64,000 nucleotides of DNA. It comes from Planctomycetota bacterium. GTDB taxonomy: Bacteria; Planctomycetota; UBA1135. The notes under the pieces were generated by a model that was given only the letters and a program-made list of their open reading frames with translations, was not told the origin of the DNA and did no database searches. Of the stretch, positions 33,215 through 40,274 are shown piece after piece. Each line of letters begins with the position of its first letter. Position 1 is the stretch's first letter. The DNA lies in the NCBI GenBank assembly GCA_004295085.1, contig SHNF01000009.1:496001-560000 (forward strand), read 5' to 3'. The position numbers and the translations under genes are program-made.

Positions 33215-33817
33215 GTGGCCGGCAGCCTCGTCGACCGTGCCGACGCCGGCGACCCGGCCGCGGCCGCCGCCCTTCTGGCGCAGCACCTGACCGGGCTGCA
33301 CGCCTTCATCCGCCTGCGCATGGGTCCGCCGCTGCGGCGGCGCGAGGACAGCGGCGACCTGGTGCAGTCGGTGTGCGCCGAGATCCTGGGCAACCTGAGC
33401 CGCTACCAGCACCCGGGCGAGCGCCAGTTCCGCCAGTGGCTGTTCAGGACCGCCGAGCGCAAGATCGCCGACCACTGGAAGCACCAGCGGCGCCTCAAGC
33501 GCGACCCGGCGCGCGAGGTGCGCCTCGCGGACTCGGAAGGGGGCCATGACCTGCAGCTCCTGGCGCAGTACCGCTCCTTCTGCTCGCCCAGCGGGCGCGT
33601 CGCGGCCCGGGAGGAGCTGGAGCGCGCCGAGGCCGGCTTCGACAAGCTGGCGGAGGACGAGCGCGAGGTGATCCTGCTCGCGAACGTGGTCGGGCTGAGC
33701 CGGGCCGAGATCGCGACCCAGCTCGGCAAGAGCGAGGGCGCGGTGCGGACCATGCTGTCCCGCGCGCTCTCGCATCTGGCCGAGCTGGTAGATGAGCCTT
33801 CTGGCGGTGCTGGCTAG
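33215..33817 (+). CDS. ECF sigma factor, copy 2
   Basis: 200 residues from a GTG at 33215. Sequence is nearly identical to copy 1 (31144) from RADAGDPAAAAALLAQHLTG onward, in DNA as well as protein, but it keeps a 29-residue linker (VRLADSEGGHDLQLLAQYRS, FCSPSGRVA) between regions 2 and 4. That linker length is normal for ECF factors, so copy 2 looks like the parental form. It ends in the CTAG shared with FG-GAP gene C. Divergent from FG-GAP gene B with 44 bp between the starts, so its promoter overlaps the two-box element there. Confidence 0.92.
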   Translation: MAGSLVDRADAGDPAAAAALLAQHLTGLHAFIRLRMGPPLRRREDSGDLVQSVCAEILGNLSRYQHPGERQFRQWLFRTAERKIADHWKHQRRLKRDPAREVRLADSEGGHDLQLLAQYRSFCSPSGRVAAREELERAEAGFDKLAEDEREVILLANVVGLSRAEIATQLGKSEGAVRTMLSRALSHLAELVDEPSGGAG

Positions 33818-35307
33818 CGCCCCAGCCCCATGCCGAAGTTGTCGTAGGATCCGTACTGGTACCAGAGCTGGTAGCCGCCGGTCGCCGGCGGGCCGTAGAA
33901 CACCTCCACGGAACCGTTGTTTGTGTAGCCGGCCACGTCTTCGAACATGGTCCCGACCACCACGTCGTCCAGGCCGTCGCCGTTGTAGTCGCCGATGCCC
34001 AGGGACCAGCCGAAGTAGTCGCCGCTCTCCGCCGCGCTGGCGGTGAACGGCAGGCCCTGCTGGAGGGTCAGACCGGAGCCGCCGAGCCCACCGGGGGCGC
34101 CGTAGGCCACCATCGCCTTGCCTGCAGAGTTCTTGCCGCTGATCGTTTCCAGCGGGCTGCCGATCACCACGTCGCCGTAGCCGTCGCCGTTGAAGTCGCC
34201 GGCGATCATGGAGGAGCTCCAGTAGCCGGTGTAGTCGCCCGTGGCCGCGGAGCCGGGCAGGCCGCTGCCCTGGTACAGGAACTCGTTGCCGGCCGCGTCG
34301 AGGCCGCCGGCCATGCCGTAGATGACCTGCATTCCGCCGGCATTGGTGAGGCCGTTGAAGTCCTCGAGCGGCACGCTGATCGCCAGATCGTCGATGAAGT
34401 CGTCGTCGAAGTCGCCCACGGCGACCGCGCGGCCGAAGCCGTCGCCGGCTTCGGCGATGCCGGAAATGCCGCCGATGTCCTGGTGCCAGATCTCGGCGCT
34501 GGCGCTGCTCAGGCCGGAGGCGGAGCCGTACACCACGTGCACGGTGCCGGCGGCGTTGATGTTCCCGATGTCCTCGCCCGGGACGCCGATGGCCAGGTCG
34601 TCGTAGGGGTCGGCGTTGAACTGCCCGCTGGCCAGCGCGAACCCGAACTCGTCGTACGCCTCGACCAGCTGTCCCGCCCCCGCTGCCGCCTGGTTCCAGA
34701 GCACGTCGTCGGTGGTGCGCAGGCCGTTGGGACTGCCGTACAGGATGTGCACCTGGCCGGCGTTGGTCTTGCCGTTCACGTCGCTGTCCGGCATGCCGAC
34801 CGCGAGGTCGTCGCGACCATCGGCGTTGAAGTCCCCGGACGCGAGCACGCTGCCGTAGAAGTCGCCGGCCTGGCTGTTGCCGGCCACGCCCGGAGCATTC
34901 AGGAAGTACAGGGCGTCGTCGAGTCCGGTGAGTCCGCCTGGAGACCCGTAGAGCACCTGCACCACTCCGGCGTTCGCCAGCCCGTCGACCGTGGTGCCGG
35001 GAACCCCGATGGCGAGGTCATCGAAGCCGTCGCCGTCGAAGTCGCCGTGGGCCAGGGCGCGGCCGAAGTTCTCATTCGTCGCCGCGCCGCCCTCGATGCC
35101 GGGCACGTTCTGGTGGTAGGCGAAGCTGCCGGCAGTGCTCAGCCAGTCGCCGTTGCTGTACAGCACGACCACCGAGCCGGCGCCGGACAAGCCGCTGACA
35201 GTCTCCCCCGGAGTGCCGATCGCGAGGTCGTCGTAGCCGTCGCCGTTGAAGTCCTGCGGTGCCGGAGCGGCCAGCAGGGTGGGCAAGAGGAGGAGGATGT
35301 GGTGCAT
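33814..35307 (-). CDS. Secreted FG-GAP beta-propeller protein C
   Basis: 497 residues from the ATG at 35307 (MHHILLLLPTLLAAPAPQ); a TTG at 35340 would add MRRPCRVDPDA but would lie inside the shared upstream element, so it is rejected. Repeats include DFNGDGYDDLAIGTP, DFDGDGFDDLAIG, DFNADGRDDLAVG, QFNADPYDDLAIG, DFDDDFIDDLAIS, DFNGDGYGDVVIG and DYNGDGLDDVVVG: seven Ca-binding blades. C-terminus GYQLWYQYGSYDNFGMGLGR. Secreted surface protein of unknown ligand, paralogue of A, B, D and E. Confidence 0.9.
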   Translation of the reverse strand: MHHILLLLPTLLAAPAPQDFNGDGYDDLAIGTPGETVSGLSGAGSVVVLYSNGDWLSTAGSFAYHQNVPGIEGGAATNENFGRALAHGDFDGDGFDDLAIGVPGTTVDGLANAGVVQVLYGSPGGLTGLDDALYFLNAPGVAGNSQAGDFYGSVLASGDFNADGRDDLAVGMPDSDVNGKTNAGQVHILYGSPNGLRTTDDVLWNQAAAGAGQLVEAYDEFGFALASGQFNADPYDDLAIGVPGEDIGNINAAGTVHVVYGSASGLSSASAEIWHQDIGGISGIAEAGDGFGRAVAVGDFDDDFIDDLAISVPLEDFNGLTNAGGMQVIYGMAGGLDAAGNEFLYQGSGLPGSAATGDYTGYWSSSMIAGDFNGDGYGDVVIGSPLETISGKNSAGKAMVAYGAPGGLGGSGLTLQQGLPFTASAAESGDYFGWSLGIGDYNGDGLDDVVVGTMFEDVAGYTNNGSVEVFYGPPATGGYQLWYQYGSYDNFGMGLGR

Positions 35308-35315
35308 GGCATCCG

Positions 35316-35341
35316 GATCGACGCGGCAGGGCCGGCGCAAC
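35316..35341 (-). promoter_or_regulatory. Shared two-box element upstream of FG-GAP gene C
   Basis: Minus strand reads GTTGC, 13 nt, CGTCGATC, then 8 nt to the ATG at 35307. The first box is the most divergent of the five. Confidence 0.45.
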
Positions 35342-35351
35342 AGAAAACGCG

Positions 35352-35379
35352 ACGCAGCCGGCCCCCAGGCCGGCTGCGT
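35352..35379 (-). terminator. GCAGCCGG-type terminator after FG-GAP gene D
   Basis: Perfect 12-bp stem ACGCAGCCGGCC / GGCCGGCTGCGT with a 4-nt loop, followed on the minus strand by CGCGTTTTC. Good Rho-independent terminator 27 bp after the stop at 35406, directly upstream of gene C's promoter element. Confidence 0.8.
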
Positions 35380-35405
35380 GCGCCCGCGGAGCGGGAAGGT
35401 CTCGT

Positions 35406-36902
35406 TCAGCGGCTAAGGGCCGCGCCGAAGCGGTCGAGCTCCTCCGCAGAGCTGGCGATGCCGGGGCTGTTCTGGTGCAGGTACTCGGAGCCGCCCGAGG
35501 CGAAGCCGGCATAGAGCACGTGCACGACGCCGACGTTGTGGATGTTGAAGTCCTCGCCGCTCGCGCCCACCACGAGGTCGTCCAGCCCCGAGGCGTTGTA
35601 GTCGCCGACCGTGAGCGCGCTGCCGAAGACGTCGCCCTGTTCGCGCACCTGGGCCACGGTGTCGTCCTGGGTCCAGAAACGCTGGCCGGCGCTGGACAGG
35701 CCGTTCGCGCCGCCCATCAGGATGTGCACGGCGCCGACGCTGGTGCTGGCGCCGTCGAACTCGCCCGGAACGCCGATGGCGAGGTCGCCATAACCGTCGC
35801 CGTCGAAGTCCCCGATCGCGAGCGTTTCGCCGAAGCTGTTGTGCGTCTGCGCGACCTCGCTCACGCCGGCGGAGTCCTGGTGCCAGCGCTGGTCGCCCGT
35901 GGCGCTCAGTCCGAGTGCGCCGCCGTAGAGCACGTTGACCGCTCCGGCCCAGTCCTTGCCGTTCACCTCGTCCTCGGGCACGCCGATGGCGAGGTCGCAG
36001 AAGCCGTCGCCGTCCAGGTCGCCGGCGGCCAGGGACTCGCCGAAGAAGTCGTAGCTCCAGGCGGAGCCCTCGACGCCGGCCACGTCCTGGTGCCAGAGGT
36101 CGTCGCCGGCCGCGCTCAGTCCGGCGAGGCCGCCGTACAGGACGTGCACCGCTCCGGCTTCGAAATGGAGTCCCACGTTCGCGCCGCTGGCGCCGATCGC
36201 CAGGTCCGCGAAGCCGTCGCCGTCGAAGTCGCCCATGACCAGGGCGCCGCCGAACAGCGCGTCCTGCTGGTCGGGGAAGCCGAGGCTGCCGCGCGTCCAC
36301 AGGCTGCTGGCCTGGGGGTTCAGGCCACTGATCGTGCCCTCGAGCACGACCACGCGGCCGCTGTTATTCTCGCTGCCGAGGTCCGCCATCGGGACGCCGA
36401 TGGCCAGCTCGTCGTCACCGTCGCCGTCGACGTCGCCGGCCGCGAGCGTCAGGCCGAACTCCCCGCCGTACTCCGGGGCCAGGTTCAGGCCGTAGGTGCT
36501 CGGCGTGAGCGCCTGCTGGCCCAGGGTCGTGATCCCGGCCGCGCTGCCGTAAAAGACCTGCACCATGCCGGTGTTGGGGGAGACGCCGTTCTCGAACGGC
36601 ACGCCCACGGCCAGGTCGTCGAAGCCGTCGCCGTTGAAGTCGCCGTGGACCAGCACCTTGCCGAACTGGTCGCCTGCCTCGGTCGCGTCCGCGATGCCTG
36701 CGGAGCCCTGGTACAGGTACTGCGAGCCGGTCCCGTCGATGCCCCAGAGGCCGCCGTAGAGCACGTGGACTGCCCCGGCCGAGCCCGCCCCGCCGACGGT
36801 CTCGCCGGGGACGCCGATCGCGAGGTCCGGGTAGCCGTCGCCGTTGAAGTCCTGCGGTGCCGGAGCGGCCAGGAGAGGTAAGAAGAGGAGGATGTGCTGC
36901 AT
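35406..36902 (-). CDS. Secreted FG-GAP beta-propeller protein D
   Basis: 498 residues: signal MQHILLFLPLLAAPAPQ, then DFNGDGYPDLAIGVP and repeats DFNGDGFDDLAVG, DVDGDGDDELAIG, DFDGDGFADLAIG, DLDGDGFCDLAIG, DFDGDGYGDLAIG and DYNASGLDDLVVG. Structure and inferred role as in the other paralogues. Similarity to gene E is high in repeat order, including the WTQDDTVAQV segment near the C-terminus (WTQDDT also in B and E), suggesting B, D and E are a closer subgroup than A and C. Confidence 0.9.
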   Translation of the reverse strand: MQHILLFLPLLAAPAPQDFNGDGYPDLAIGVPGETVGGAGSAGAVHVLYGGLWGIDGTGSQYLYQGSAGIADATEAGDQFGKVLVHGDFNGDGFDDLAVGVPFENGVSPNTGMVQVFYGSAAGITTLGQQALTPSTYGLNLAPEYGGEFGLTLAAGDVDGDGDDELAIGVPMADLGSENNSGRVVVLEGTISGLNPQASSLWTRGSLGFPDQQDALFGGALVMGDFDGDGFADLAIGASGANVGLHFEAGAVHVLYGGLAGLSAAGDDLWHQDVAGVEGSAWSYDFFGESLAAGDLDGDGFCDLAIGVPEDEVNGKDWAGAVNVLYGGALGLSATGDQRWHQDSAGVSEVAQTHNSFGETLAIGDFDGDGYGDLAIGVPGEFDGASTSVGAVHILMGGANGLSSAGQRFWTQDDTVAQVREQGDVFGSALTVGDYNASGLDDLVVGASGEDFNIHNVGVVHVLYAGFASGGSEYLHQNSPGIASSAEELDRFGAALSR

Positions 36903-36911
36903 GCCCTCCCA

Positions 36912-36937
36912 GATCGACGTGCCCGGCGCGGCGTCAC
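36912..36937 (-). promoter_or_regulatory. Shared two-box element upstream of FG-GAP gene D
   Basis: Minus strand reads GTGAC, 13 nt, CGTCGATC, then 9 nt to the ATG at 36902. Confidence 0.55.
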
Positions 36938-36949
36938 TCGAAAACGAGG

Positions 36950-36979
36950 CGCAGCCGGCGCCCTCCGACGCCGGCTGCG
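36950..36979 (-). terminator. GCAGCCGG-type terminator after FG-GAP gene E
   Basis: Perfect 11-bp stem CGCAGCCGGCG / CGCCGGCTGCG with an 8-nt loop, followed on the minus strand by CCTCGTTTTCG. It lies 19 bp past the stop at 36999 and immediately before gene D's promoter element. Confidence 0.78.
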
Positions 36980-36998
36980 GGCAGAAGCTCGCGGCCGC

Positions 36999-38498
36999 TC
37001 AGCGGAGCAGGCTCGATCCGAAGGAGTCGTAGGGCTCGGTCGTGTCGGCGAGCCCCGCGGTGTCCTGGTACAGGTAGTCGGCGCCGGTCGCCGAGCCGCC
37101 GTAGAACACGTGCACGATGCCCACGGAGACCGCGCTGCCCCAGCTCTCGCCGGGCGCCCCGATGACCAGGTCGTCGTAACCCGAGGCGTTGTAGTCGCCG
37201 ACCGCCAGGCTGGCGCCGAAGCGGTCGTACTCCTCCGGGGACGAGGCGGTCGTGTCGTCCTGGGTCCAGAACACTTCGTTCAACCCTGACAGGCCCGTGG
37301 CGTCGCCGTAGAAGACGTGTACCGCGCCGGTGTACACGAGCGCGCCGAAGTACTCGCCCGACACGCCCACCGCCAGGTCCTCGGCGCCGTCGCCGTCGAA
37401 GTCGGCGATGGCGATGGCCGCGCCGAAGCGCTCGTCGGCGAGGGCGTTGCTCTCGACGTTCGCCACGTCCTGGTGCAGGATCTGGTTGCCGCCCGAGCCG
37501 AGGCCGAGGATGCTGCCGTAGAACACGTTCACGGCGCCGGCGGCGGCCTCGCTGCCGACGTCCTCGTACTGCACGCCGACCGCGAGGTCGTCCACGTCAT
37601 CGCCGTCCAGGTCGCCCGCGGCCAGGGCGCCGCCGAAGCGGTCGCCCGCCTCCAGCGCGCCCTCCACGCCGGCGACCCCCTGATGCCAGAGGTCGGTGTT
37701 GGCGCTGGACAGGCCGCTGGCCGTGCCGTACATCACCTGCACCAGGCCGGCGTTGAGCGATCCCGAGACCGTCGCCTCCGGCGCGCCGATGGCCAGGTCT
37801 GCATAGCCGTCGTCGTCGAAGTCCCCGGACGCCAGCGCGGCGCCGAAGTTGTCGTTCGCCCCGGCGGTGGCGCCGAGCTCGTTGCGGTTCCACAGCTCGC
37901 CGTTGACCACGTCGAGCCCGGTGACGGAACCGGGCAGCACGCACACCCGGCCGGCGTTGCTCGCGCTCTGGACGTCGAAGTACGGCGCGCCGACCGCGAG
38001 GTCGGCGAAGCCGTCGCCGTCGAAGTCGCCCGCGGCCAGCGACCAGCCGAAGCGCTCGCCGTTCTGGGGCGTGCCGGGCATGCCGGGCGTGTCCAGGGTG
38101 AGCTTCTGCTGGCCGAGGTGGGTCAGCCCGGCGCCGGTGCCGAAGAACACCTGCACCATGCCGGCGTCGATCGCGCCGCCGAAGTCCTCGGAGGGCGCGC
38201 TCACGGCCAGGTCGTCGTAGCCGTCGCCGTTGAAGTCGCCGTATGCGAGCGCCTGGCCGAACTGGTCCAGCGAGTCCGCGGCCTCCTTGACGCCGGGGGC
38301 GTCCTGGTGCAGGTACTGCGAGCCGGCGGTACCGACGCCGGCCCCGGAGCCGTACAGGACGTGGACGACCCCGGCGCCCGAGATCGCGCCGAGGTCCTCG
38401 GCCTGCACCCCGATCGCCAGGTCCGCGAAGCCGTCGCCGTCGAAGTCCTGGGCCGCCGGGGCTGCCAGGAGGGAAAAGAGGAGGAAGGAGTGATGCAT
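36999..38498 (-). CDS. Secreted FG-GAP beta-propeller protein E
   Basis: 499 residues from the ATG at 38498 (MHHSFLLFSLLAAPAAQ, no Lys or Arg); a GTG three codons upstream is possible. Repeats: DFDGDGFADLAIGVQ, DFNGDGYDDLAVS, DFDGDGFADLAVG, DFDDDGYADLAIG, DLDGDDVDDLAVG, DFDGDGAEDLAVG, DYNASGYDDLVIG. Seven blades with calcium loops. First gene transcribed in the D/E tail of the array and upstream of the SIR2-like gene's end. Ligand unknown. Confidence 0.9.
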   Translation of the reverse strand: MHHSFLLFSLLAAPAAQDFDGDGFADLAIGVQAEDLGAISGAGVVHVLYGSGAGVGTAGSQYLHQDAPGVKEAADSLDQFGQALAYGDFNGDGYDDLAVSAPSEDFGGAIDAGMVQVFFGTGAGLTHLGQQKLTLDTPGMPGTPQNGERFGWSLAAGDFDGDGFADLAVGAPYFDVQSASNAGRVCVLPGSVTGLDVVNGELWNRNELGATAGANDNFGAALASGDFDDDGYADLAIGAPEATVSGSLNAGLVQVMYGTASGLSSANTDLWHQGVAGVEGALEAGDRFGGALAAGDLDGDDVDDLAVGVQYEDVGSEAAAGAVNVFYGSILGLGSGGNQILHQDVANVESNALADERFGAAIAIADFDGDGAEDLAVGVSGEYFGALVYTGAVHVFYGDATGLSGLNEVFWTQDDTTASSPEEYDRFGASLAVGDYNASGYDDLVIGAPGESWGSAVSVGIVHVFYGGSATGADYLYQDTAGLADTTEPYDSFGSSLLR

Positions 38499-38506
38499 GG
38501 CACCCA

Positions 38507-38532
38507 CATCGACGGGCGCAGGGCGGCGTTAC
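38507..38532 (-). promoter_or_regulatory. Shared two-box element upstream of FG-GAP gene E
   Basis: Minus strand reads GTAAC, 13 nt, CGTCGATG, then 8 nt to the ATG at 38498. Confidence 0.55.
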
Positions 38533-38552
38533 GGGCTTACTGCACCGGGCGC

Positions 38553-39755
38553 TCAGACGTGCGCGGCGGCCAGGCGCGTCGCGATGGCCTCGCGGAGGTC
38601 CGCGCCGGCCCGCGTGAAGTCGCAGGCCAGGAAATTGCGCTGTTCGTCCATGCCCGGGCCGAGGACGCTGCGATAGTTGGCGAGCAGCTCCGGGCTCAGA
38701 TGCTTGTTCACCACCAGGCAGCGCAGCCGCCGGCGCGCGTGGCTCTGAATGGCCGCGCGCAAGGCCGCGCGAGTCAGGTAGTCGTCGATGGGCAGCGAAT
38801 AACCCAGGAAGACGAACTCGTGGGCCTCGCGGCACGCGCGGATGACGTCCTGCCAGATCAGCTTCTGCTCCAGGAACTGATACTGCTTGGCGAAGGTCGG
38901 CGGCGTGATGACCGGCGGGCACACCAGCGTGTACGCGCGCCGGTGCTCGAGATCCACGGGGAAGCCGATCTCTTCGTAGGCGAGAACGCGGCGCTGAAAG
39001 CGCGGAACCCGGCTGTCTCCCGAGGCGATGAAGTACGTCGAGGCGTTGCCGATGCCCTTGGCCACGTCGTACCAGCCCACGGAGCCGTGCGGCTTCAGCA
39101 CCAGGAAGGCGGGCGGCCCCCACGGCGTCCGGTAGGTGTAGTGCACCTCCGCGCCACTGTGATGCTCCATGCTGAGGAAGTAATCCACTTCCTCGTCCCA
39201 GTTGAAGCTGACCACCGCGTCGCGGTCGGGCGCCAGGCCTTCGAGCACGGAGCGCACCCCGCGCGGCAGGCGCCGGTTTTTCTGGCAGCGCTCGGTGAAC
39301 ACGGTGCGCACCACCGCCGCGACGTCATCGAACACCTGCGCCACGCCGTGGCCGCCCGAAGTGGAGAGCTGCACGAGCTCCCGCTCCTCGTGCCCTTCCT
39401 CGCCCACCAGCTCCGGCATCTGCGCCAGCATGTGGGCGATGGAGAAGAACTCGGTGACGCTGAGCTCCTCCAGGGAGTCGCGGTCGCAGGCACAGTACTT
39501 GTCCAGCACCAGGTCGATGGAGCGCAGGATCCGCTGCGGCTGCATGTAGCGGTCGCGCAGACGCTGCCCGCGCTTGCGGGTGGCGCGCCGGGCCGCGCGC
39601 CGCTCCAGGTACTCGATCACCAGCGGGACCAGCTCCCCGCCGAGCGGGTACTTCATGCCGGCGGAGAACCCGGCTCCGAACAGGAACACACGCGGGAAGA
39701 GGCTCTTGGATCCGGAGGCGGAAGTCACGGGCATGCAGGACGGTGACTGGCTCAT
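38553..39755 (-). CDS. SIR2-like domain protein
   Basis: 400 residues; start at 39755 or at the Met seven residues later. The N-terminus VFLFGAGFSAGMKYPLGGEL is the NAD-binding GAGxS motif of SIR2-like proteins. Later motifs agree: AVVSFNWDEEVDYFLS (position of 'T.NYD.LIE'), LVLKPHGSVGW (the 'KLHGS' strand), and FVFLGYSLPIDDYLTRAALR ('GYS..D'). It lacks the zinc cysteines of true sirtuins. Such proteins are common as NADase effectors of antiphage systems but also occur with other roles. No partner (TIR, Argonaute, HerA) is adjacent, so the function is open. It sits just upstream of the FG-GAP array on the same strand with its own start region. Confidence 0.8.
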   Translation of the reverse strand: MSQSPSCMPVTSASGSKSLFPRVFLFGAGFSAGMKYPLGGELVPLVIEYLERRAARRATRKRGQRLRDRYMQPQRILRSIDLVLDKYCACDRDSLEELSVTEFFSIAHMLAQMPELVGEEGHEERELVQLSTSGGHGVAQVFDDVAAVVRTVFTERCQKNRRLPRGVRSVLEGLAPDRDAVVSFNWDEEVDYFLSMEHHSGAEVHYTYRTPWGPPAFLVLKPHGSVGWYDVAKGIGNASTYFIASGDSRVPRFQRRVLAYEEIGFPVDLEHRRAYTLVCPPVITPPTFAKQYQFLEQKLIWQDVIRACREAHEFVFLGYSLPIDDYLTRAALRAAIQSHARRRLRCLVVNKHLSPELLANYRSVLGPGMDEQRNFLACDFTRAGADLREAIATRLAAAHV

Positions 39756-39920
39756 CGTAGGCGGCTCCTTCCCCGCGCCGGAGAGCCTGTAATGCCGGGG
39801 CGCCGGCGGCGCAAGGGCAGCATCAGTCCGCCGCGGGCGCGCTAAGCTGTCTTCATCACGGCTCCCGCCGCCCCGGCGGACTGAGTTTTCAGGATCTGTA
39901 CCGACTGGAGATTGTTCCCC

Positions 39921-40274
39921 ATGCCGAATTGGTCCAAGAACAACAGGGCGTGCCTGACCACATGGTCGACACTGCGTATCCTGGCACAGTTGAGCAAGCC
40001 TTTTGACAGCGCCGGCGCCGTCACCATGGGCAAACTGGCCATGTTCAACAAGAACGACGACCAGGCCATGCGCTCGTCCAAGGCGCTGATGCTGTCCATC
40101 CAGCTGGACAACGTCTTCCGCGACGTCCGCGGCGCGCGCTTCGAGACGGGTGTGAAGCAGGAGGCGGCCGTGGCCGAGATGAAGGCGGTCCTGGAAGACG
40201 ACACGAAGGACGTGAGCGGGCTGGCCGAGGTCGCTGACGACAACTACCGCTTCTGGCAGGAGGGAGAGCTGTGA
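39921..40274 (+). CDS. Hypothetical protein coupled to an outer-membrane gene
   Basis: 117 residues from the ATG at 39921 (MPNWSKNNRACLTTWSTLRI). No signal peptide; mostly helical with an acidic C-terminal part (KAVLEDDTKDVSGLAEVADD). Not recognised. Its TGA overlaps the GTG of the following gene (GTGA at 40271-40274), so the two are translated together and probably function together. Confidence 0.65.
   Translation: MPNWSKNNRACLTTWSTLRILAQLSKPFDSAGAVTMGKLAMFNKNDDQAMRSSKALMLSIQLDNVFRDVRGARFETGVKQEAAVAEMKAVLEDDTKDVSGLAEVADDNYRFWQEGEL

Noticed and set aside
30990-33290. Long plus-strand open frames over FG-GAP genes (also 34483-35514, 35259-36881, 37317-39746)
   Set aside because: They mirror the regular repeat codons of the FG-GAP genes; signal peptides and Ca loops are on the minus strand.
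29600-38400. Regular short DNA repeats that look CRISPR-like at first sight
   Set aside because: They are in frame, spaced by about 65 codons and encode FG-GAP calcium loops; no constant repeat with unique spacers and no cas genes.
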